Source: Haloferula rosea
Lineage (GTDB): Bacteria > Verrucomicrobiota > Verrucomicrobiia > Verrucomicrobiales > Akkermansiaceae
Length of the DNA stretch: 64,000 nt
Reading direction: 5' to 3'
NCBI RefSeq assembly: GCF_016595525.1
Contig: NZ_JAENII010000005.1
Span: 1-64,000, forward strand
Of the stretch, positions 41,684 through 49,082 are shown in pieces; position 1 is the stretch's first letter, and each line of letters opens with the position of its first letter. The notes beneath the pieces are model-generated. The model saw only the letters and a program-made list of their open reading frames with translations, was not told the origin of the DNA and searched no databases. A program made the position numbers and the translations under genes.

Positions 41684-42630
41684 TGGAGACGGAGAGGATT
41701 ATTTTTCTTGGAACGGGGGATATTGCCATCCCGTCATTCGAATGGTTGATCGAGTCGGGCAGGGTGCCCGTCGCTCTGGTGACCCAGCCAGATCGGCCAG
41801 CGGGGAGGCGTCGGCAGATGAAGGCACCGAGGATCAAGGAGATTGCTCTGGCACATGGCATCGAGGTGCTGCAACCCGAACGGGTCAGGGAAAGTGGCTT
41901 TCTTGACGAACTGGAAGGCCTGGCTCCCGACCTGATGGTGGTCATGGCCTATGGCCAGATCCTGCCGCAGAGGCTGATCGAGATGGCGCCGCTGGGATGT
42001 GTGAACCTTCACGCGTCCCTGCTTCCCAAGTATCGAGGTGCGGCGTGCATTCAGGCGGCGATTGATGCCGGGGATGCCTCCACGGGGGTCACCCTGATGC
42101 ATGTGGTCAAGCAACTGGATGCCGGCGACGTGATCGTGGCATGTGAGACTCCGATCCGGGCGACCGATACGGGTGGCTCGATTCACGACCGCTTGGCGGA
42201 GGTGGCGGTGGACGCTTTAAAGGCAGGTTTGCCGGGATTGCTCGACGGTTCGGCGGAGCGGCGATCGCAGGCGGAGATGGGCGAGATCAGCCATGTGCCG
42301 AAGCTTGGTCGGGACGATGGTCGGCTGGATTGGTCGTGGTCGGCTGCGCGGATCGAACGACGGCTGCGTGCCTACGACCCATGGCCGGGTTGTTGGGCGG
42401 AATACGACGATTCCGGGACCATGCGACGAATCAAGATCTTCCCGGTGGCGGAACTCGTCGAACTGCATGCCGAGGCAGGGTCGATCCATGAGCTGGATGG
42501 CCGTTTGTGTGTCGCTTGTGGCGATGGGGGACTGGCGCTCGCGGAGGTTCAGCCGGACGGGTCGCGGCGCATGGCGGCGGGCGACTGGTGGCGTGGGATG
42601 AGGGGTGACGGGCCGAAAGGTCTCCATTGA
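41683..42630 (+). CDS. fmt: Methionyl-tRNA formyltransferase
   Basis: A 315-residue enzyme that formylates initiator Met-tRNA. The formyltransferase core is intact: FLGTGDIAIPSFEWL, VNLHASLLPKYRGAACIQ (catalytic Asn and His) and the catalytic Asp in VKQLDAGDVI. The C-terminal OB-like tRNA-binding domain follows. ATG 41683 overlaps the upstream TGA; GGAAAAGG at 41671-41678 provides a site. Peptide deformylase, its usual partner, is not adjacent. Confidence 0.95.
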   Translation: METERIIFLGTGDIAIPSFEWLIESGRVPVALVTQPDRPAGRRRQMKAPRIKEIALAHGIEVLQPERVRESGFLDELEGLAPDLMVVMAYGQILPQRLIEMAPLGCVNLHASLLPKYRGAACIQAAIDAGDASTGVTLMHVVKQLDAGDVIVACETPIRATDTGGSIHDRLAEVAVDALKAGLPGLLDGSAERRSQAEMGEISHVPKLGRDDGRLDWSWSAARIERRLRAYDPWPGCWAEYDDSGTMRRIKIFPVAELVELHAEAGSIHELDGRLCVACGDGGLALAEVQPDGSRRMAAGDWWRGMRGDGPKGLH

Positions 42631-42665
42631 TTGCCAGCCCCCAACCTGTCAGGGTCCTCCAATCG

Positions 42666-43205
42666 ATGAAGTTGCTCGCCTGTCTTCTGCTCCTCTGTGC
42701 TCCGGCATTTGCAACGACCCTGTCGTTGGTCTCCGTGTTTGAACCGATCAGTCTGCACGGCACCGATGTGGACGATGCGGTCAGCAAGTCGGGTGAGACC
42801 CTGCAGGCGGCGGTGGTGGCACGACCGATGGTTCTGAGCGGGGCACTGCCCGAAACGCTGGTGGAAGCCGTGAGGTCGCCGCATCGAATGCCTTCGAACG
42901 ACCCCAATTACACGGTCGAGGAAGTGAACCTGCTTGAGCTGTGCCGGATCGGGCTGACGGCCGAGATGGAAGATGGTTGGTTGGAGGTTCGACTGGATGT
43001 GTCCAAGAGAGCCATTCCCGAGGAGGTCAAATTGACGATCCGGCAGGTGCTGGAACTTGGGTTTCGAGCGGTTCGTTCCACCCTCGAGCTCTACCAGAAG
43101 CCGCAGCATGAAGCACTTAAGGTGCGCTTGCGTGTGGCGGGCACGGATGAGGGAACGGCCTCGTTGAAGGATCTTGATGCCGAGTTTGAATTGGAGGGCT
43201 CCTGA
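42666..43205 (+). CDS. Exported protein of unknown function
   Basis: The 179-residue product has a signal peptide (MKLLACLLLLCAPAFA). The mature protein has no recognised domain; it contains VEEVNLLELCRIGLTAEME and VKLTIRQVLELGFRAV. It sits 35 bp after fmt and 54 bp before pyrH, inside the translation-related run, which may be incidental. No family recognised. Confidence 0.65.
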   Translation: MKLLACLLLLCAPAFATTLSLVSVFEPISLHGTDVDDAVSKSGETLQAAVVARPMVLSGALPETLVEAVRSPHRMPSNDPNYTVEEVNLLELCRIGLTAEMEDGWLEVRLDVSKRAIPEEVKLTIRQVLELGFRAVRSTLELYQKPQHEALKVRLRVAGTDEGTASLKDLDAEFELEGS

Positions 43206-43259
43206 CCGGCTTTTGCCTTTGCAAGTCGAGGTCGCTGCTGCTTGGATCAAGCCATTCAC

Positions 43260-44003
43260 ATGACGAGTGCCAAGAAGCTTTCCTCCAAACGACGGGTCAT
43301 CCTGAAACTGAGTGGCGAAGCACTCCGTGAGGCGGGCAGCAAGGACAACATTTCGCCTGAGATCGTGGATCGGATGGCGTGTGAGGTGAAGGCCGCCATG
43401 GACACCGGCAAGGTGGAGTTGGGGGTGGTTGTCGGTGGAGGGAATTTCTGGCGTGGAGCCTCTGCGAGTGCGCGCGGTATGGACCGTGCCACCGCCGATT
43501 ACGTCGGCATGCTGGCGACGGTCATGAATGCTCTCGCTCTGCAGGGTGCTCTCGAAGAGAAGGGAGTCCCGACCATCGTGCAGTCGGCCATCGAGATGAA
43601 GAATGTCGCGGAGACCTTCATCCGCCGTAAGGCATCCCGGCAGCTCGCCAATGGTCATGTGGTGATTTTCGCAGCCGGCACGGGAAGCCCGTTCTTTTCC
43701 ACCGATACGACCGCGGCCCTTCGCGCCAGCGAGATGGGTGCCGATCAAGTGCTCAAGGCGACGATGGTCGACGGAGTCTATGATTCCGACCCGAAGAAGA
43801 ACCCCGATGCGAAGCGCTACGATCGTGTGAGCTTCCAGGAGTGCATCAGCAGGCAGCTGCAGGTGATGGACTCCACGGCGTTCAGCCTGTGCATGGACAA
43901 CAAGATTCCCATCATCGTGTTTGATCTTGAGAAGCCCGGCAATGTGACTGCGGCACTTCTTGGGGAAGACATTGGAACCGTCGTAGACTCGGGCGACGCC
44001 TGA
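43260..44003 (+). CDS. pyrH: UMP kinase
   Basis: A 247-residue hexameric amino-acid-kinase-fold enzyme making UDP from UMP. Landmarks are VILKLSGEALREAG, VVVGGGNFWRGA, MLATVMNALALQ, PFFSTDTTAALRA and KATMVDGVYDSDP. ATG 43260 is chosen; an in-frame TTG at 43242 has no support. It is paired with frr 31 bp downstream, a very common bacterial arrangement. Confidence 0.97.
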   Translation: MTSAKKLSSKRRVILKLSGEALREAGSKDNISPEIVDRMACEVKAAMDTGKVELGVVVGGGNFWRGASASARGMDRATADYVGMLATVMNALALQGALEEKGVPTIVQSAIEMKNVAETFIRRKASRQLANGHVVIFAAGTGSPFFSTDTTAALRASEMGADQVLKATMVDGVYDSDPKKNPDAKRYDRVSFQECISRQLQVMDSTAFSLCMDNKIPIIVFDLEKPGNVTAALLGEDIGTVVDSGDA

Positions 44004-44034
44004 GAGCCTCCTCCTCATTCAACCGAACAAAGCC

Positions 44035-44601
44035 ATGGACCCAGCAGAATCACTCCTTGAGACCGAAGATACGATGCAGAAAACCGTCGAGCATCTCGGC
44101 CACGAATTTGCCTCTGTCAGGACGGGGAAAGCCTCTCCTTCGCTGATCGAGAATCTCGATGTGTTCGTCCACAGCTACGGCAGCCAGATGAAGCTCAAGC
44201 AGCTTGCCGTGATCAGCACGCCGGAGCCACGCATGCTGTCGGTCTCACCATTCGACCCATCGACCACGCCTGAGATCGAGAAGGCCATCCGTGAATCGAA
44301 GCTGGGCCTCAATCCGGCCGCGGCGGAGCGCTCGATTCGGGTGCCCATCCCCGAGCTGTCCGAGGAACGACGCAAGGAGATGGTCAAGATGGTGAAGCAG
44401 CTCGGTGAGGAAGCCAAAGTCCGGATCCGTGCGATCCGAAAGGAGGGTATGGACGCCGCCAAGAAGATGAAGGCCGACAATGTCCTCACCGAAGATGGTC
44501 AGAAGGACCACGAGTCCGAAGTCCAGAAGCTGACCGATCGTTTCGTCAAGGAGATCGACACGATCAGCGCCGCCAAGGAAGCGGAAGTGATGAAGGTCTG
44601 A
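44035..44601 (+). CDS. frr: Ribosome recycling factor
   Basis: A 188-residue tRNA-shaped factor that splits post-termination ribosomes with EF-G. It has the family core VRTGKASPSLIENLDV, SVSPFDPSTTPEIEKAI and VPIPELSEERRKEMVKMVKQ. Length matches the family. It ends the plus-strand run; no clear terminator follows. Confidence 0.97.
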   Translation: MDPAESLLETEDTMQKTVEHLGHEFASVRTGKASPSLIENLDVFVHSYGSQMKLKQLAVISTPEPRMLSVSPFDPSTTPEIEKAIRESKLGLNPAAAERSIRVPIPELSEERRKEMVKMVKQLGEEAKVRIRAIRKEGMDAAKKMKADNVLTEDGQKDHESEVQKLTDRFVKEIDTISAAKEAEVMKV

Positions 44602-44910
44602 GCCGGGAGGTGGAAAGCCTTTTTCCGTCGGGGTGGTTCATCCGCTGTTGATCCTCACGATCATCGGGCTTGTCGGTTGGCTTAAGTAGCCAAGGACTCT
44701 CGAGGTCTGTTTGTGATCCGGCTTCGACGGCCCCTTTGATGTCTCGATGATTCGAGCCGCAGTGCCTTCCGCTACGACGAGCACGGTAGATGAGCCGGTC
44801 GCTCGTTGTGGCACCGGGCCGTGGGTGTTTCCACGGCAGGTGGGTGCGATGCTGGTGAAGATCGAATCCACCCGGGGACCGCGGATCCGTCGATTGAACC
44901 CAGTCCTGAA
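44602..44910. other. 309-bp gene-free stretch between frr and pheA
   Basis: This separates convergent frr and pheA. Short open frames exist on both strands (44747-44932 plus, 44638-44871 minus), but they lack ribosome sites and recognisable content. No tRNA, clear terminator or repeat is seen. It may hold the 3' ends of both transcripts or an undetected small RNA. Confidence 0.5.
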
Positions 44911-45981
44911 TTACTCGTTCGTGTCGGGATAGGATCCGAGGATCTTCACCATTGAGCAGTGTTTCTCGAGGGCACCAAGCGCTTCCTTGAGGGCATCGTC
45001 ATCGCAATGGCCGGCGAGGTCGACGTAGAACACATATTCCCAGTCCTTCCGTTTGGATGGGCGGGACTCGATCTTCGACATGTTGATGTCGAAGTGCTCG
45101 AAGGCCTGCAGCGCGCGGACCAGTGATCCGGGTCGGTCATGGATGGCGAAGAGCAGGGAAGTCCGGTCGTCACCCGTCGGTGGACAGGTCTTCTCTCCGA
45201 TGACCAGAAAGCGGGTCGTATTGGTGGCCCGGTCCTGGATGCACTCCTCGAGCATGGTCAGGCCGTGCAGTTCGGCTGCAAGCTTGCCTCCCATGGCGGC
45301 GGCCCCTTCGCCCGCCTTGTCGCGTGCGATCTCCGCGGCGCGGGTCGTCGAGGAGACCTCGACCAAATCGGCATCGGGGAAGTTCTGAAGGATCCAGCTA
45401 CGGCACTGACCGAAGACCTGGGGATGGGAATAGAGCGTTCGGATTTCTTCACGTGGGATCGAGGCCATCAGGCCGTTTTCGATCCGCAGGAGGATCTGGG
45501 CACAGATCTGGAGCGGCGAGTCGACGAAAAGGTCGAGGGTGTGCGACACCGCACCTTCGGTCGAATTCTCGATGGGAACCACGCCATAGTCGGCCTTGCG
45601 GCGGCTGACCTGATCGAAGACTTCGGCAAAATTCGGTTGAGCACTGTAGGCGACCGAGTGACCGAATTTCTTGATCGCGGCCTGATGCGTCCAGGTGCCT
45701 TCAGGGCCGAGGTAGGCGATTTGAAGATCATCCTCGAGAGCGAGAGCCGCGGACATGATCTCGCGGTAGATGGCGCGAATCGATTTTTCCGGAAGCCGAC
45801 CCTCGTTCATCTCGACGAGCTTGCGAAGCAAGGCTTCCTCGCGCTCCGGAGCGTAGATCTGGAGGCCGTCGCGTTTTTTGACCACGCCCACTTCATGGAC
45901 GAGGTCGGCTCGTTGGCTGAGGAGGTCGAGCAATTGGCGGTCGATCTTGTCGATGCCGATGCGAATGTCGTCGAGGTTCAC
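44911..45981 (-). CDS. pheA: Bifunctional chorismate mutase / prephenate dehydratase
   Basis: The 356-residue enzyme for phenylalanine synthesis. The N-terminal chorismate mutase helix bundle is residues 1-90 (IDKIDRQLLDLLSQRADL). Prephenate dehydratase covers about 95-270, with IENSTEGAVSHTLD and the Thr-Arg-Phe of ATNTTRFLV. An ACT regulatory domain follows (DRPGSLVRALQAFEHFD), so feedback by phenylalanine is expected. The start is GTG 45981, overlapping the scpB stop by four bases. Confidence 0.96.
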   Translation of the reverse strand: MNLDDIRIGIDKIDRQLLDLLSQRADLVHEVGVVKKRDGLQIYAPEREEALLRKLVEMNEGRLPEKSIRAIYREIMSAALALEDDLQIAYLGPEGTWTHQAAIKKFGHSVAYSAQPNFAEVFDQVSRRKADYGVVPIENSTEGAVSHTLDLFVDSPLQICAQILLRIENGLMASIPREEIRTLYSHPQVFGQCRSWILQNFPDADLVEVSSTTRAAEIARDKAGEGAAAMGGKLAAELHGLTMLEECIQDRATNTTRFLVIGEKTCPPTGDDRTSLLFAIHDRPGSLVRALQAFEHFDINMSKIESRPSKRKDWEYVFYVDLAGHCDDDALKEALGALEKHCSMVKILGSYPDTNE

Positions 45982-46784
45982 GATTGGATGGGATCAGCAG
46001 AGGGTTCTTCCCCGGAGGTTTCCTCGGCAGCGGTGTCGTCAGCTGGCGGGGTCTCGATGGATGCTTCCGATTCGGTCGAGGACTCCTCGGCCTCGGTGGT
46101 TTTGGCTCCAGTGGCGGCGAGAGCGAGTTGTTCTTCCGGGCTGGCCTCAGCGGATTCTTCCTCCGGTTCAGGGAGTTTGACACGCCGAAGCTCATCGGAA
46201 TTCGGCAGGTCCTCGATCGAGCGGATGCCGAAATGCTCGTAGAACACCTCGGTGGTCTCGTAGAGCAGTGGGCGCCCGGGGAGTTCGGCCCGGCCCCCGA
46301 TGCGGACGAGTTCGCGGTCGAGGAGTTTTTGGAGCATGCCGTCGCACGAGACCCCGCGGACGGCTTCGATGGCGGCCTTGGTGATGGGTTGGCGGTAGGC
46401 GATGATGGCGAGCGTCTCCATGGCGGGAGCGCTCAACCTCTCCGGACGTCGGCCAGGGAAGAGCTGCTTGATGAACTCGCCGTAGTCGGTGCGGGTAAAG
46501 ATTCTCCAGCCCTTCGCGCGCTCCGTCAGGTTGAATGCCCGACCGGTCGCGTCGTATTCCGCGTTGAGCTTGGCGATCGCGGCAATGACCTGATCTGGAG
46601 TGACTTCTGCGTAAGAGAGGAGCCACTCAGGGAGTTCAGCCGGGCTTTCCCCATCCTCAATGGCCGCAGCGCGGGCATCCTCGGCTTCGGCGACGCGGGA
46701 CCGGATCAGTCGGGCGAGGTCTTCGCTGCTCAGCGCCTCGTCGGAGGCGGTGACCAGAGCTTCAATGATTGAGGCGAGTTCCAT
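45978..46784 (-). CDS. scpB: Segregation and condensation protein B
   Basis: A 268-residue kleisin-associated subunit of the Smc-ScpAB condensin. Winged-helix features include IIEALVTASDEALSSEDLARL, FLNLTER-like text and LAIIAYRQPITKAAIEAVRG, plus the following LLDRELVRIGGRAELPGRPLLYETTEVF. The C-terminal 65 residues are acidic and low complexity (EEESAEASPEEQ). scpA is not adjacent. It is translationally coupled to pheA by a 4-base GTGA overlap. Confidence 0.95.
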   Translation of the reverse strand: MELASIIEALVTASDEALSSEDLARLIRSRVAEAEDARAAAIEDGESPAELPEWLLSYAEVTPDQVIAAIAKLNAEYDATGRAFNLTERAKGWRIFTRTDYGEFIKQLFPGRRPERLSAPAMETLAIIAYRQPITKAAIEAVRGVSCDGMLQKLLDRELVRIGGRAELPGRPLLYETTEVFYEHFGIRSIEDLPNSDELRRVKLPEPEEESAEASPEEQLALAATGAKTTEAEESSTESEASIETPPADDTAAEETSGEEPSADPIQS

Positions 46785-46970
46785 GACAGGGCGCGCAGCT
46801 TAGGCAAGACGCCCGCCAGTTCAAGCGTGCTGCGTGATTGGGACGAAGATCGGCAAAGGTCGATGAAATTTCAACTTGCAGGCGAGGGTATGAGGCGCTA
46901 ATCGACCGCGCCCCGGTTGTTTCTTCGCTAGAGGAAGTGCCGGGAAACCTAGCTTCCAATTCCTCAATCC

Positions 46971-47660
46971 ATGGCTGCAAAAAAGAAGACCGCTAAGAAG
47001 GCGGTGAAGAAATCCACCGCCAAGAAGGTAGCCAAGAAGGCAGCCAAAAAAGCCCCCGCGAAGAAAGCTCCGGCCAAGAAGGCCCCCGCGAAGAAGGCCC
47101 CCGCCAAGAAAGCAGCGAAGAAGGCGCCCGCCAAGAAAGTGGCCGTGAAGAAGGTGGTGGCCAAGAAAGAGGAAGCCCCTGCAAAACCCGTCAAACTGAC
47201 CGCATTTGCCCTGAAACAACGTCAGCGTCTCCTCGATCTGCGCGATGAACTGGTGGATGCCATGTCCGGTGTGACCGGTGAAATCCGCAGCGCAGCCGAT
47301 GGCAGTGACGCTTCGGGCAGTGGGATGCACCAGGGAGACGCGGGAAGCGATGCCTATGACCGCGATTTCGCTCTGAGTGTGCTGGCCAAGGAGCAGGACG
47401 CCCTTTACGAGATCGAGCAGGCCCTGCGGCGGATCGAGCGCGGTGTTTACGGCGTTTGCGAGATGTCCGGAGCCAAGATTCCCCAAGCGCGCCTCGAGGC
47501 CATTCCATTCGCCCGCCTGACCGTCGATTGTCAGGAGAAATGGGAGAAGGAATACGGCAATCAGCGCTTCCGACTGCCCAGCGAAGTGGGCTTCAGCAAT
47601 GGCCGTCTGACCGATGATGAAGAATCTGGTCCGGTTTCGCTTGACGGCTCCGACGATTGA
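46971..47660 (+). CDS. DksA/TraR-family protein with an N-terminal histone-H1-like tail
   Basis: A 229-residue fusion. Residues 1-75 are almost only Lys, Ala, Pro and Val in KKAPAKKAPA-type repeats, like bacterial histone-H1 mimics, and would bind DNA non-specifically. Residues 76-215 resemble DksA: a coiled coil (LKQRQRLLDLRDELV, LEIEQALRRIERG) and the zinc-finger region with Cys163, Ser166, Thr184 and Cys187. Two of the four usual cysteines are therefore missing. DksA proteins act at the RNA polymerase secondary channel. It is followed 37 bp later by rpmG-rpsR. Confidence 0.85.
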   Translation: MAAKKKTAKKAVKKSTAKKVAKKAAKKAPAKKAPAKKAPAKKAPAKKAAKKAPAKKVAVKKVVAKKEEAPAKPVKLTAFALKQRQRLLDLRDELVDAMSGVTGEIRSAADGSDASGSGMHQGDAGSDAYDRDFALSVLAKEQDALYEIEQALRRIERGVYGVCEMSGAKIPQARLEAIPFARLTVDCQEKWEKEYGNQRFRLPSEVGFSNGRLTDDEESGPVSLDGSDD

Positions 47661-47697
47661 ATTAGGCTCCGCGCCCCAACTTTCCGACCCGTTTTCC

Positions 47698-47871
47698 ATG
47701 CCACGCGACATCATCATCCTCGAATGCACCGAAGCACGCGCTGAGGGCAAATCGCCGTCCCGTTACGTGACGACACGCAACAAAAAGAGCCTTCGGACGC
47801 CTGGTCGTTTGGAGAAGGTCAAATTCAATCCAGCGCTGAAACGTCGTACGATTCACCGCGAACTCCGCTAA
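47698..47871 (+). CDS. rpmG: 50S ribosomal protein L33, zinc-free form
   Basis: The 57-residue protein matches L33 (YVTTRNKKSLRTPGRLE, KVKFNPALKRRTIHRE). It lacks the two CxxC pairs of zinc-binding L33; the only Cys is in ILECTEA, so this is the C-minus form. The start ATG 47698 gives the standard length. It overlaps no neighbour and is 5 bp before rpsR. Confidence 0.93.
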   Translation: MPRDIIILECTEARAEGKSPSRYVTTRNKKSLRTPGRLEKVKFNPALKRRTIHRELR

Positions 47872-47876
47872 TCATC

Positions 47877-48119
47877 ATGTCCGAACCGAAGACCGTTGAA
47901 CGCCGGATCGCCTTCCGTAAGGCGAACCGCACCATGCCCCGCCGTCGCCTCGACATTCCTGTCGACAAGGTGACCTACACACATCCGGAGATCCTTTCGA
48001 AGTTCACCTCGGACACGGGCAAGATCCTTCCTCGTCGCGTGACCGGCGTTTCCGCCAAGCTTCACCGCAAGATCACTCGGGAAATCAAGCGCGCCCGCGC
48101 TGTGAACCTGATGCAGTAA
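47877..48119 (+). CDS. rpsR: 30S ribosomal protein S18, cysteine-free form
   Basis: The 80-residue protein has the S18 core (ILSKFTSDTGKILPRRVTG, SAKLHRKITREIKRAR). It contains no cysteine, so it is the non-zinc-ribbon type. It pairs with S6 on the 30S platform, but rpsF is not adjacent. It follows rpmG by 5 bp and is closed by a strong terminator 25 bp downstream. Confidence 0.95.
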   Translation: MSEPKTVERRIAFRKANRTMPRRRLDIPVDKVTYTHPEILSKFTSDTGKILPRRVTGVSAKLHRKITREIKRARAVNLMQ

Positions 48120-48144
48120 TCCCGCGGGTTACGAACCTTTTAGG

Positions 48145-48179
48145 AAGGCCTGCCCGTATTTGCGCGGCAGGCCTTTTTT
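48145..48179 (+). terminator. Strong Rho-independent terminator between rpsR and folE2
   Basis: AAGGCCTGCC (48145-48154) pairs perfectly with GGCAGGCCTT (48166-48175) and runs into TTTTTT. The folE2 start codon is only 10 bp after the T-run, leaving little room for an independent promoter. Confidence 0.9.
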
Positions 48180-48189
48180 ATGCACAGCG

Positions 48190-48987
48190 ATGAAGGAGCT
48201 CAAGGACACGCAGAATGAACGGGACGACCGCCAGCTTCCGATTGATCGGGTTGGTGTGAAGGGACTGCGTTTCCCGGTCGAAGTCCGGGACAAGGATGAA
48301 TCGGTCCAGCGGACGATTGCGACCGTCGCCCTGGCGGTCGATCTGCCGGAGCACTACAAGGGCACGCACATGAGTCGCTTTGTGGAGGCGCTCAATGCCC
48401 ATGGCAGCTGCCTCGATGTGCGCTCCATGGCAGGACTGCCTCGGGAGCTTCTGGAGCGTCTCGACGCGGGGAAGGCGCACGTGGAGTTCGAATTTCCCTT
48501 CTTTCGCTCGAAGGCGGCTCCGGTGACCGGGAAGCCCGGTTTGCTGGACTACGAGGTGCGTTTCGAGGTGGAGGCAAGCAAGGGTGGAGGATTGGACTTC
48601 GTGGTCACGGTCATGGTGCCGGTCGCCACACTGTGCCCCTGCTCGAAAGAGATCAGCGACCGTGGTGCCCACAATCAACGTGGGATCGTCACCTACTCGG
48701 TGCGCTCGCGTGAGCCGATTTGGATCGAGGATTTGATCGAACTGGTCGAGCGCTCGGCCAGCTGTGAACTCTACAGCCTGCTCAAGCGTCCGGATGAGAA
48801 GGCAGTCACCGAGCGTGCCTACGACAATCCGGTTTTCGTCGAGGATCTGGTGCGCAACGTGGCGTCACGATCGAACAGCCACGACGACATCACGTGGTAT
48901 CGGGTCGAAGCGGAGAATTTCGAGTCGATCCACAATCATCAGGCCTATGCCGTGATTGAGAAACACGTCGAGAAACCGGCTTCTTGA
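48190..48987 (+). CDS. folE2: GTP cyclohydrolase I type 2 (FolE2)
   Basis: A 265-residue enzyme converting GTP to dihydroneopterin triphosphate at the head of folate or queuosine synthesis. It is the FolE2 fold, which does not require zinc: VGVKGLRFPVEV, TVALAVDLPEHYKGTHMSRF, the catalytic Cys in VATLCPCSKEISDRGAHNQRG and FVEDLVRNVASR. No ribosome site precedes ATG 48190, so the mRNA may be leaderless or depend on readthrough of the terminator. In several bacteria folE2 is induced by zinc starvation. Confidence 0.95.
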   Translation: MKELKDTQNERDDRQLPIDRVGVKGLRFPVEVRDKDESVQRTIATVALAVDLPEHYKGTHMSRFVEALNAHGSCLDVRSMAGLPRELLERLDAGKAHVEFEFPFFRSKAAPVTGKPGLLDYEVRFEVEASKGGGLDFVVTVMVPVATLCPCSKEISDRGAHNQRGIVTYSVRSREPIWIEDLIELVERSASCELYSLLKRPDEKAVTERAYDNPVFVEDLVRNVASRSNSHDDITWYRVEAENFESIHNHQAYAVIEKHVEKPAS

Positions 48988-49082
48988 GGGGCGGGAATCG
49001 GCGTCGTTTCGCGTCGATTCCGCTTGCAAAACTTCACCTCTTGCCACGGTGGACGGGACGCGTTTAGAAGTGCGCTTCACCC

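Noticed and set aside
44638-44932. Small open frames between frr and pheA on both strands
   Set aside because: No ribosome site, no recognisable content, and one overlaps the pheA end; probably chance frames.
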